From positions 1 to 64,000 of the forward strand of contig CAZNPU010000009.1 in assembly GCA_964575335.1 (NCBI GenBank): a stretch of 64,000 bases of DNA. Direction: 5' to 3'. Each line of letters begins with the position of its first letter. The first letter of the stretch is position 1. Below the pieces are notes generated by a model. The model ran no database searches. It was not told the DNA's origin and was given only the letters and a program-made list of their open reading frames with translations. This document shows positions 25,621-33,001 of the stretch, piece by piece. Both the position numbers and the translations under genes were made by a program. The stretch is from CAZNPU01 sp964575335 (GTDB taxonomy: Bacteria > Planctomycetota > Phycisphaerae > Phycisphaerales > SM1A02).

Positions 25621-25648
25621 CGCCCACCCGTGACATACTGGGTGGGCG
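25621..25648. terminator. Hairpin between convergent hydrolase and fumarase genes
   Basis: CGCCCACCC (25621-25629) pairs perfectly with GGGTGGGCG (25640-25648), with a ten-base loop. It lies between the ends of two convergent genes and could terminate both. The flanking T content is modest, so efficiency is uncertain. Confidence 0.6.
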
Positions 25649-25686
25649 CTTGATGTGTTTGTCATGCGGCTATGAAACGGCGCGTA

Positions 25687-27186
25687 TCACCCGCCGCCCG
25701 CGCCGGTTCCACCCGGCTCAGTCATGCTCCAGGGATCAAGCAGCGCATCGAGCTTCTTCGGCTCGATGAGGTTGTGCTCGAGCACGTACTCCCGCACGGT
25801 TTGGCCGGTTGCAAACGCTTCCTTGGCAACCTTTGCTGCATTGTCGTAGCCGATTTCCGGCGCGAGGCTGGTGCACATCATCAGGCTCTTTTCCACCATG
25901 CCGGTGGCAATGTCCTTGTTCACCTCAAGGCCGGTGATGCATTTGTCCACGAACATGTTGGACGCGTTGGCCAGCAACGTGATCTGCTGGATGAGATTGT
26001 CAGCCATCATGGGCATGGAGACGTTGAGTTCAAGCAGCGAGCCGATGCCGCCCGTGCCGCCCACGGTAATGGCGGTATCAGCGCCGATGACCTGGCACGC
26101 CACCATCATCACGCTTTCGCAGATAACAGGATTGACCTTGCCCGGCATGATCGACGAACCGGGTTGCGTAGCAGGCAGGCTGAGTTCAAACAGACCGCAG
26201 CGCGGACCGGAGCCAAGCCAGCGGATGTCGTTGGCAATTTTGGTGAGGCTCACCGCAATGGTCTTCAAATGGCCTGACGCTTCAACAACACAGTCGCGCG
26301 TGGCCTGAGCTTCGAAATGGTTGGCGGCTTCTGCGAACTTGACGCCCGTTGCTTTGGAGAGTTTTTCGGAAACCAGCTTGCCGAACTTCGGATGGGTGTT
26401 GATGCCCGTGCCGACGGCGGTGCCGCCGATGGGAAGATTCTCCGCCAGGCGCGTCATGGCGCGCTCAGCGCGTTTCACGCAGTATTCAGCCTGTGCAGCG
26501 TAGCCGGAGAACTCCTGTCCAAGGCGAATGGGCGTGGCATCCATGAGGTGCGTGCGGCCGATCTTGACGATCTTGTTCCATGCTTTGGCCTTGGCTTTCA
26601 GCGCCCGGGCGAGATTGTGCATGGCGGGGATGAGCTGATCTTTGATCGCTATGGCCGCTGCCACCTGCATGGCGGTGGGGAAGGTGTCGTTGGATGACTG
26701 ACCCATGTTCACGTGATCGTTGGGATGGATCGGATCGCGTGCGCCGATGGGCTTGCCTGCTGCCTGGGCTGCCAGGTTCGAGATGACCTCGTTCATGTTC
26801 ATGTTGGTCGAGGTGCCCGAACCGGTCTGGAAGATGTCAATGGGAAAATGCCGCATCATCTCGTGCGCTTCGGGCGTGTCGTAGCCGTTCTTGAACGCAG
26901 CGATAACCTCATCGCACGCCTTGGTGATCATGCGGCTGCGCTTGGCGTCAAGCTTTTTCAGATCGCTGTTGACCTGTGCGCATGCTTTCTTCAGCAGCGC
27001 AAAGGCGTGGATGACCTGTGGCGGCACTGGGCGGCCGGAAACTGGAAAGTTCAGCACCGCGCGCTGCGTCGTTGCGCCGTACAGCGCATCAGCAGACACG
27101 GTCATTTCGCCCATCGAGTCTTTCTCAATACGTGTGGCGGCTTTTTTTGAAGTTTGTCGTGATCGGGGTGCTGTAAGTGTTGTCAT
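25687..27186 (-). CDS. fumC: Fumarate hydratase class II
   Basis: It interconverts fumarate and malate in the TCA cycle; iron-free tetramer. The family signature 'GSSIMPGKVNPV' is present, as are 'TGSGTSTNMNMNEV' and 'GRTHLMDATP'. It is full length (499 residues), with a roughly 24-residue basic N-terminal extension before 'DSMGEMTVSADALYG' and a Gly-rich tail. I chose the ATG at 27186. A GCTACACT element at 27244-27251 on the minus strand predicts a leader of about 50 nt. Class II aspartase is less likely given the overall fumarase-like sequence. Confidence 0.93.
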   Translation of the reverse strand: MTTLTAPRSRQTSKKAATRIEKDSMGEMTVSADALYGATTQRAVLNFPVSGRPVPPQVIHAFALLKKACAQVNSDLKKLDAKRSRMITKACDEVIAAFKNGYDTPEAHEMMRHFPIDIFQTGSGTSTNMNMNEVISNLAAQAAGKPIGARDPIHPNDHVNMGQSSNDTFPTAMQVAAAIAIKDQLIPAMHNLARALKAKAKAWNKIVKIGRTHLMDATPIRLGQEFSGYAAQAEYCVKRAERAMTRLAENLPIGGTAVGTGINTHPKFGKLVSEKLSKATGVKFAEAANHFEAQATRDCVVEASGHLKTIAVSLTKIANDIRWLGSGPRCGLFELSLPATQPGSSIMPGKVNPVICESVMMVACQVIGADTAITVGGTGGIGSLLELNVSMPMMADNLIQQITLLANASNMFVDKCITGLEVNKDIATGMVEKSLMMCTSLAPEIGYDNAAKVAKEAFATGQTVREYVLEHNLIEPKKLDALLDPWSMTEPGGTGAGGG

Positions 27187-27243
27187 GGTGGCTGATGAAT
27201 TGTGTGACTGGGACAATGAGAAAACCAAAGCGGATCGACGATT

Positions 27244-27249
27244 AGTGTA
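27244..27249 (-). promoter_or_regulatory. Predicted -10 element TACACT of fumC
   Basis: CCGCTACACT on the minus strand, 57 bases before the fumC ATG. Unlike most copies of this block, it predicts an ordinary leader. Confidence 0.4.
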
Positions 27250-27358
27250 GCGGCGCAATTCGACCCGCGTTGATCTGCCGCGTTACTTCGGTGACGGCAC
27301 ATCCTTCGGCGCGATGCGCGGGGAAGCGGCAGCGGCGGCGGCATGTGCGTTGGCTGGC

Positions 27359-28087
27359 TCAACGATCGAAAAGCTGCGGCACAATCTCGCCGGCTGGGCC
27401 AATAAGCTCAAAATCCGCAAGGCGGCTTGCTTCGCTTGGCTGGGTGTTGACGATGATGATGCGCGAGCCGTGCGACTTGGCGTAGTTGATCAGACCTGCT
27501 GCCGGATATACCGCCGCGCTTGTGCCGACGACCAGCAACACATCGCATTGGCTGCAGGCGCGTTCCGCAGCAGTCCAGGCGTCAGCAGGCAACGATTCGC
27601 CGAACCACACCACGCCCGGCCGCATCGGTTCGCCGCAGCGCACGCATGGGCGCAGGTCCGGCGGATTGGCCAGATCGATCGCCTCATAATGGCCGCATTG
27701 TCCATGACAGCGGTCAACGGCAATGGAGCCGTGGAGTTGAATCACATGCTGCGCGCCTGCGCGATGCAGCAGGTCATCCACGTTTTGCGTGACGTTGACA
27801 AGTCCGCTGTTGCGTGACGCTGCAGCCAGCGCCTGATGAGCCGGATTCGGCTGCGCAGCGGCAATGGTGCGCCGACGCCAGTTGTACCACGCAATCACCG
27901 CCTGCGGATCGGCGGCAAAGCCCTCCGGTGACGCGAGCGTCATCGGATCGTACTTCGTCCACAGCGCGCCGCTGACGGCATGCGAATCGCGGAAAGTCGG
28001 TATGCCGGATTCCGCACTCAGCCCGGCCCCGGAAAACGCGACAATTCGATCTGCTTTGGCGATGAGTTTTCCAGCAGCATCAATCAT
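27359..28087 (-). CDS. cobB: NAD-dependent protein deacylase, sirtuin class III (CobB/SIRT5-like)
   Basis: It removes acyl groups from lysines using NAD+. NAD-binding motifs 'FSGAGLSAESGIPTFRD', 'TQNVDDLLHRAG' and the catalytic His in 'QLHGS' are present. Two Cys pairs ('CHGQC' and 'CVRC') form the zinc site; the first has an unusual C-x3-C spacing. 'WYNWRRR' carries the Tyr-x-x-Arg pair that gives sirtuins preference for succinyl or malonyl lysines. 'RPGVVWFGE' supports class III. The start at 28087 follows TATGCT by six bases, another leaderless arrangement. Length 242 is normal. Confidence 0.92.
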   Translation of the reverse strand: MIDAAGKLIAKADRIVAFSGAGLSAESGIPTFRDSHAVSGALWTKYDPMTLASPEGFAADPQAVIAWYNWRRRTIAAAQPNPAHQALAAASRNSGLVNVTQNVDDLLHRAGAQHVIQLHGSIAVDRCHGQCGHYEAIDLANPPDLRPCVRCGEPMRPGVVWFGESLPADAWTAAERACSQCDVLLVVGTSAAVYPAAGLINYAKSHGSRIIIVNTQPSEASRLADFELIGPAGEIVPQLFDR

Positions 28088-28093
28088 GCACAC

Positions 28094-28099
28094 AGCATA
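28094..28099 (-). promoter_or_regulatory. Predicted -10 element TATGCT of the sirtuin gene
   Basis: On the minus strand TATGCT ends six bases before the ATG, the same geometry as the TACACT genes. Confidence 0.5.
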
Positions 28100-28124
28100 G
28101 ACCCGATCGAGCCGCGACAGCCCA

Positions 28125-30461
28125 TCAGTCAGTTGGCGTAGCGGCTGCAGCGGCAGTGCCCGCGCTGTCAAGCGACTGACTTGCTGTATCCAGCAATGCG
28201 CGGTCTTCCTCGCCCAGCACGCTGCCGAATCGGCGGATGATCTCATCGCGCAATGGGCCAGCAGCAGCGGGGTCGCGCGTGACGATCGTTGATAAAAGCG
28301 CTACCCATGCGCTGGGATCGGGTTCATACTGCGCAGCTTTCTCGTAATGGCCGGCCAGCGCAGCAGCCTGAAACCGCACCCTGCGAAGCGTGCCGCTGCC
28401 CAGATCGCTGTTCATGCTTTCCAGCAACTCATGCACGCGGGGCGCCTGACCAAGCTCAATCAGAATCGGCGCCAGCTTCGCCATCGTTCGGATGCGCAGT
28501 TCAGGCGTGGTCTGTTCACGAGGCGACTGCACCACCCGAAGCAGCACGACGCTGCGCAATGCGTTATCGGCATACGCCAATTGCGAGAGAATGTCGTCGG
28601 CCGCCAGCAGGTCGCCCACAGGCAGTTTGCGGGCCAGGGCCAACACGGCGTCGCTCCACGTTTTCAGGTTCGCGTCGTCGGGCTTGAGTTCAGCCAAAGC
28701 GCGCATGGCGGCAAGATCGGCTGGCCCTTCGAGCAAAACACGCACCGCATACGGATAGATGACCGGATCACGCGCTCGATCAAGCAGCGGCTGACGCGCT
28801 CCACGGTGACAGAATCCTTCCGCCACCGCGATGCGCAGCGCAGGATCAGCGCCGTCCAGCAGCATAGTCAGACGGTCGTTGTCGGTTTCATCACCGAGCA
28901 GCGCCAGCAGCTTCACCAGGCTAGGCTGAGGCTGTTTGGCGACATGGCTGCGCACATCAGAACGCACTGCATTAAGCACATTCTGATCCACATTGCCTGC
29001 CAGCACAGCCCGCCAGATGATGGTGGCAGCAGGCTCGCCGAGCGTGAAATGTCCCAGCCACAATCGGGCCGGTTCAATTGCCGCCGGCGAAGATCGCTTG
29101 CTCAGGATGTCCAGCAAACCGCCAGCAACCTCGATGGAACGCTCAACAGCCAGCCGGTTGGCCAGCAGCGTCGCGACATTGTCGTAGTTGAGTTCATCAA
29201 GCAATCGCGCCGCCTGCAGTCGAAGCGCTGGCACGTCGTCAGCCAGCCGATTCACCAACGCTGCCTGCACCCGGGGTGGTATGCGAACGCTGTCGCGAAG
29301 CAGCAGCGCCACGCGGTTGATGCCGAATTCGCGCACCGGAGCCACATCGTCTTCAAGCAGTTCCGGCAATCGGCGCAGCTGCTCGTCAACAGTGAGTTCC
29401 GGATACAGCTCAAGGTATGCTTCATACAGTTTGCGCGCCATGCGATCATTGGCAGCGTGCTGGAGATGCAGTTGCTGCTGCAGTTCGACGACGCGATCAG
29501 CCAGCGAACGGGCGACAAACTGAAACCACTGACCGGGAGAAAGATCGCGAGCGGTGGCCCACCACGCCCGCCAGCGCTCCGGGTCGTTGCCATAGGACAA
29601 ACCCGACAGCCGCTCCAGACTTGCACATGCCGCATCGATGATTTCAGGAGCCTCCGGCGGGATCGCCTCGCCGTCGTCTGCGGTCTGCGGCTCGATCAGT
29701 TGCATCAGCGTGGCAGCAGCGTTGCGGTTGCGAAACGCTGCCAGGGCATAGATCGGACCTTTGCGCCGCGCTGTCGGCTGCGTGCGATCCAGTGCCATTG
29801 CGGTCACTTTTTCCAGCGCATTCTCGCCGTAGCGAGCCAGCACCCACGATAAGGCGTCAAGCGTCTCCAGCGAGGCGTCGGGCACAGCATCCACTGCGGC
29901 GTCCAGCAGCTCCGGCGCTGTTGCGCGTGCTGCATGCATCGCGCTGGCGACAGCAAGCGTGATTGATGGATTGTCGCTGCGCAAGGCCGATTCGAGCATC
30001 TCATACGCCTGCGGGAGGCCCATCGCGATCAATTCGTGCGCTGCGTTGCGGCGAGTCTTGAGAGCGATGTCAGGCGAGGGGTTCAGCAGGATTGGGCCGA
30101 AGATCTCCAGCTGCCGCCGCTGCTGTTCAGTCAAGTGATCCAATGCTGCTGCTTCCTCAGCGCCGCCATTAGCATCCTCGTCGCCTTGCGTGGGCGGTTC
30201 GCTTTGTTGAAATTGAGCCAGCGGCAGCCAAAGGCCAAGCGCTTCAAGTACGCTAGATGCAGCGACGAACTGGTGTGATGCGCCATCACCGGGTGCGGTG
30301 GGGGAGCTGGGGGCGTGGGCAATTGCAGCCGTCGGCGCCGGCATGGCTAAAGCGGCCGAACTGCTTGCTCCGCAGACAAGAAGCGGGGCTGCAGCGCCGA
30401 GCACGCACGCCAGCCGCACTGCTCGGTGGATGCGGCAGAATGGAAAATCAGCGGCATTCAT
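28125..30461 (-). CDS. Exported HEAT-repeat protein
   Basis: A 778-residue protein with a signal peptide ('VRLACVLGAAAPLLVCG' then Ala-rich). From about residue 95 it is a long array of alpha-helical HEAT-like repeats ('NAAHELIAMGLPQAYEMLESAL', 'LVNRLADDVPALRLQAARLL'). No catalytic motif is seen; such arrays serve as scaffolds. The region before the repeats is low-complexity and acidic. An in-frame ATG at 30500 would add 13 residues before the signal peptide. The spacer to the divergent TPR gene is short and holds a TACACT promoter for that gene. Confidence 0.8.
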   Translation of the reverse strand: MNAADFPFCRIHRAVRLACVLGAAAPLLVCGASSSAALAMPAPTAAIAHAPSSPTAPGDGASHQFVAASSVLEALGLWLPLAQFQQSEPPTQGDEDANGGAEEAAALDHLTEQQRRQLEIFGPILLNPSPDIALKTRRNAAHELIAMGLPQAYEMLESALRSDNPSITLAVASAMHAARATAPELLDAAVDAVPDASLETLDALSWVLARYGENALEKVTAMALDRTQPTARRKGPIYALAAFRNRNAAATLMQLIEPQTADDGEAIPPEAPEIIDAACASLERLSGLSYGNDPERWRAWWATARDLSPGQWFQFVARSLADRVVELQQQLHLQHAANDRMARKLYEAYLELYPELTVDEQLRRLPELLEDDVAPVREFGINRVALLLRDSVRIPPRVQAALVNRLADDVPALRLQAARLLDELNYDNVATLLANRLAVERSIEVAGGLLDILSKRSSPAAIEPARLWLGHFTLGEPAATIIWRAVLAGNVDQNVLNAVRSDVRSHVAKQPQPSLVKLLALLGDETDNDRLTMLLDGADPALRIAVAEGFCHRGARQPLLDRARDPVIYPYAVRVLLEGPADLAAMRALAELKPDDANLKTWSDAVLALARKLPVGDLLAADDILSQLAYADNALRSVVLLRVVQSPREQTTPELRIRTMAKLAPILIELGQAPRVHELLESMNSDLGSGTLRRVRFQAAALAGHYEKAAQYEPDPSAWVALLSTIVTRDPAAAGPLRDEIIRRFGSVLGEEDRALLDTASQSLDSAGTAAAAATPTD

Positions 30462-30514
30462 CTGAAATCGGCAAGCGGGCACAACAAAACTACGCTCCAT
30501 TCTCTCGTATCGGC

Positions 30515-30520
30515 TACACT
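30515..30520 (+). promoter_or_regulatory. Predicted -10 element TACACT of the TPR gene
   Basis: GGCTACACT lies 62 bases before the ATG at 30583. It predicts a leader of about 55 nt rather than a leaderless message. Confidence 0.4.
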
Positions 30521-30582
30521 AATGTCGAACTGCGTAACGAATATTTGCTGTTGTCGGCCACACCCCGTTGGAGCCGCGGGTC

Positions 30583-32016
30583 ATGAGCGACTACTTGGAT
30601 GCCGAAGCACACGCAGACCGGGCGCTGGAGATGTACGAGCGCGGCCGCTGGGCCGAGGCTGAGGCGGAGCTGCGTAAAGCGCTGTCGCTGAATCCCGATC
30701 AGGCCGAGTGGCACTTCAACCTGGGTTTGACGCTTGAAGCAGCGGGGCGTGACGCCGATGCCTTGACGAGCTACGAACGTGCGGTCGAGCTGATGCCCGA
30801 TCAGCCTGATCCTCTGCTCGCAGCCGGCGTGGTGGCCAATCGACTCGGCCAGTATCAGCGGGCCATCGGGTATCTGGAGCTGGCGCTGAAGCTTGAGCCG
30901 CAACTGGAAGCGGCCTACGCCCACAAGATCGACAGCCACATTCGGTTGGGCGATCACGACGAGGCTGAGACCACGTTCTATCTGGCCCAGCATGCACTGC
31001 CGGAACCAAGCGCCCAATGTCTGGCGGTGATGGCTGAAAGTCTCTTGCATCGCGGAATGTACGAACGGGCCGAATGGTGCCTGAAAGAAGCCCTGCGCCT
31101 TGAGCCGAACCTGCCGCGTTTGCGGGCACGTCTGGCGGCGGTTTCGGCATCAACGGGCAAGCCGCAGCGTGCGTTGCAGTTGTATCTGCGGGAACTACGC
31201 GACGATCCCGGCAGTATCGAAACGCTTCTTGAATATGGCGAACTATTGATGGAACTCGGACGGCTGCCCGAAGCGGCTGAGAAATTCCGCCGAGTTTTGG
31301 AGCTTGAGCCGGCCAACGTTGACGCTCACTACGAGCTGGGCCAGATCGCCATGGCCAGTCGCCGGTTTGAACAGGCACATCTGGAATTTGAGCTGGTTCT
31401 CAAGCTTGACCCGAGTTTTCCAGGAATTCGGGCCATGGTGGGCGAGGTGCTGCTGTGTCGCGGCAAGGTGGCTGAGGCGCGAGAGTACCTGCTTCAGGAA
31501 CACGAGCAGTTGATCACCGCATTGGGCGAAACGGCGCCGAAGGCTCAGCCGTCGCTGCCGTCGCCGCCGTCATCGTCACATGGTCAATCCGCCGACCGCA
31601 CTGAACTTGCGGTGGGCAATGACTCAGCATGGTCGATTTCGCACCTTGCTCGCGTTGCCAGGTTGCTGCTGGAAGCCCAGGAACCAGCCAAGGCAGCAAC
31701 GCTGCTGGAGCATGCTGTGGCTCAGCAGGAAACGCCGGACCTGTTGCGGCAACTTGCGCTGTCTCGGTTCCTTGCAGGCGATCGCGACGGCGGCACAGCA
31801 GCAAGTCGGCGTGTGCTGCGACTTGATCCTGTATGCGTGCGATCCATGCACAATCTTGCTCTTGCCGCGTTGGAGCAGGGGCAGGTGCGCATTGCTGCAG
31901 GCTGGGTCAGCCGTGGCCTGCGTGTCGATCGCAATGACGACGGCCTGCGCCGATTACGCATGAGGGTGTATCTGGCATTCCTGCGCAGCGCATGGAAATG
32001 GCTGTTCAGGCGGTGA
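30583..32016 (+). CDS. Tetratricopeptide repeat protein
   Basis: A 477-residue, soluble-looking protein made of TPR units, clearest at 'AEAELRKALSLNPDQAEWHFNLGLTL' and the next three repeats (residues 25-290). A Ser/Pro-rich break lies near residue 330, and two more TPR units follow. The end is basic with aromatic residues ('SAWKWLFRR'). There is no catalytic motif and no signal peptide. I chose the ATG; an upstream in-frame TTG at 30568 is possible. It is a protein-protein interaction module of unknown partner. Confidence 0.82.
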   Translation: MSDYLDAEAHADRALEMYERGRWAEAEAELRKALSLNPDQAEWHFNLGLTLEAAGRDADALTSYERAVELMPDQPDPLLAAGVVANRLGQYQRAIGYLELALKLEPQLEAAYAHKIDSHIRLGDHDEAETTFYLAQHALPEPSAQCLAVMAESLLHRGMYERAEWCLKEALRLEPNLPRLRARLAAVSASTGKPQRALQLYLRELRDDPGSIETLLEYGELLMELGRLPEAAEKFRRVLELEPANVDAHYELGQIAMASRRFEQAHLEFELVLKLDPSFPGIRAMVGEVLLCRGKVAEAREYLLQEHEQLITALGETAPKAQPSLPSPPSSSHGQSADRTELAVGNDSAWSISHLARVARLLLEAQEPAKAATLLEHAVAQQETPDLLRQLALSRFLAGDRDGGTAASRRVLRLDPVCVRSMHNLALAALEQGQVRIAAGWVSRGLRVDRNDDGLRRLRMRVYLAFLRSAWKWLFRR

Positions 32017-32036
32017 TCTCACCTGTAGCCATTGTG

Positions 32037-32263
32037 TTTACCGCGGAGAACGCGGAGCACGCGGAGGAGAAAAATGAGAAGGGGATAAGGCGAGGGGGAG
32101 ACAGGGGGGAGCTTGGCAAGGTGCAGGGGTGATGGGGCGGCATACATACGCAGCAGATCACCTTGTCTTCTCTTTTTCGTCAAGCGTTGCGCAACTGACC
32201 GGTCATCCGGATCAGCCCCTCATCTCATCCCTCTCCGCGATCTCAGCGCTCTCCGCGGTAAAT
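32037..32263. repeat. CGCGGAG intergenic element, copy A
   Basis: It begins TTTACCGCGGAG on the plus strand and ends with the inverted terminus CTCCGCGGTAAAT. Its core holds the block CTGACCGGTCATCCGGATCA near the right end; the same block occurs in inverted orientation near the left end of the copy at 36937. It lies between convergent TPR and rpsR genes. Confidence 0.75.
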
Positions 32264-32280
32264 TGACTGAATGAAAATGA

Positions 32281-32482
32281 TTCACCGCGGAGATCGCAGA
32301 GTACGCGGAGAGATGGGAATGGATGGGTGATGTGAGAATTGCTGCGCGCAAAACAGCAATGCAATACAGTTGAGCATTGACTGATCAGATCATCCACACT
32401 GCGACCGACAGCACCACGGTGCATCAAGCACCGTGGCAACCCCTTATCCTCCTGCGCGCTCTCCGCGTTCTCCGCGGTAAAT
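32281..32482. repeat. CGCGGAG intergenic element, copy B
   Basis: It is in tandem with copy A (17 bp apart). Left terminus TTCACCGCGGAG, right terminus CTCCGCGGTAAAT. The core shares ATTGACTGATCAGATCATC and the following ACTGCGA-CGA sequence with the copies at 51428 and 51614. Confidence 0.75.
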
Positions 32483-32516
32483 AAACGAAGAAGAAGGGAA
32501 GCTGACTCGCAGCGGA

Positions 32517-32780
32517 TCAGAGCGTTGCGTTGGTGTACGGCAGCAGCGCCATGTAGCGGGCCCGCTTGATGGCCTGGGCGATCATGCGCTGTTCGCGTGC
32601 TGAGACGTTCAGGCGCTTGCGTGAGTAGATCTTGCCGTTGGGCGTCATCAGCCGGCGAAGATCATCGACTGCCTTGTAATCAACATACACCTCGCCGCCC
32701 ACGCCGGTACGAAGATAGCCGGGTTTGCGGGGGCTGCCTGTTGCTGTTGTTGCGGTTGCCTGTTGAACTTGCTGAGCCAT
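32517..32780 (-). CDS. rpsR: 30S ribosomal protein S18
   Basis: A small-subunit ribosomal protein that contacts S6 and the platform rRNA. 'VDYKAVDDLRRLMTPNGKI' and 'QAIKRARYMALLPYT' are diagnostic. The 87-residue length includes a Gln/Thr-rich N-terminal extension of about 20 residues. GGAG lies ten bases before the ATG. It is not next to rpsF, ssb or rplI, which usually accompany it; it stands alone between repeat elements and the multicopper oxidase gene. Confidence 0.95.
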   Translation of the reverse strand: MAQQVQQATATTATGSPRKPGYLRTGVGGEVYVDYKAVDDLRRLMTPNGKIYSRKRLNVSAREQRMIAQAIKRARYMALLPYTNATL

Positions 32781-33001
32781 AAGTGCAATTCTCCGTCATG
32801 GATGGGGCCGCGTTGAGAGATAAAGCAGCAGCGGCCGACAGCCCACTCCTGTCAGCGGCAGCGGGCGACGAACCACACACAATAGCCGCCCGTCAGCGTC
32901 GCTTCAAGTGATGAGGTGAAGTGCGTGGGTGACGCGTCGCCGCCTCACGGACAGGGGATGGGGTCCGGGAACCAGGGGTGCTTGACAACAACAGCAGCTG
33001 C

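Noticed and set aside
28347..29852. 501-codon open frame on the plus strand
   Set aside because: It is antisense to the HEAT-repeat gene; the composition is rich in Arg, Gln and His with no domain, while the minus strand has clear helical repeats.
32037..32482. Possible CRISPR array formed by repeated CGCGGAG units
   Set aside because: Units are not evenly spaced, spacers are shared between copies, the ends are inverted repeats, and no cas genes are present.
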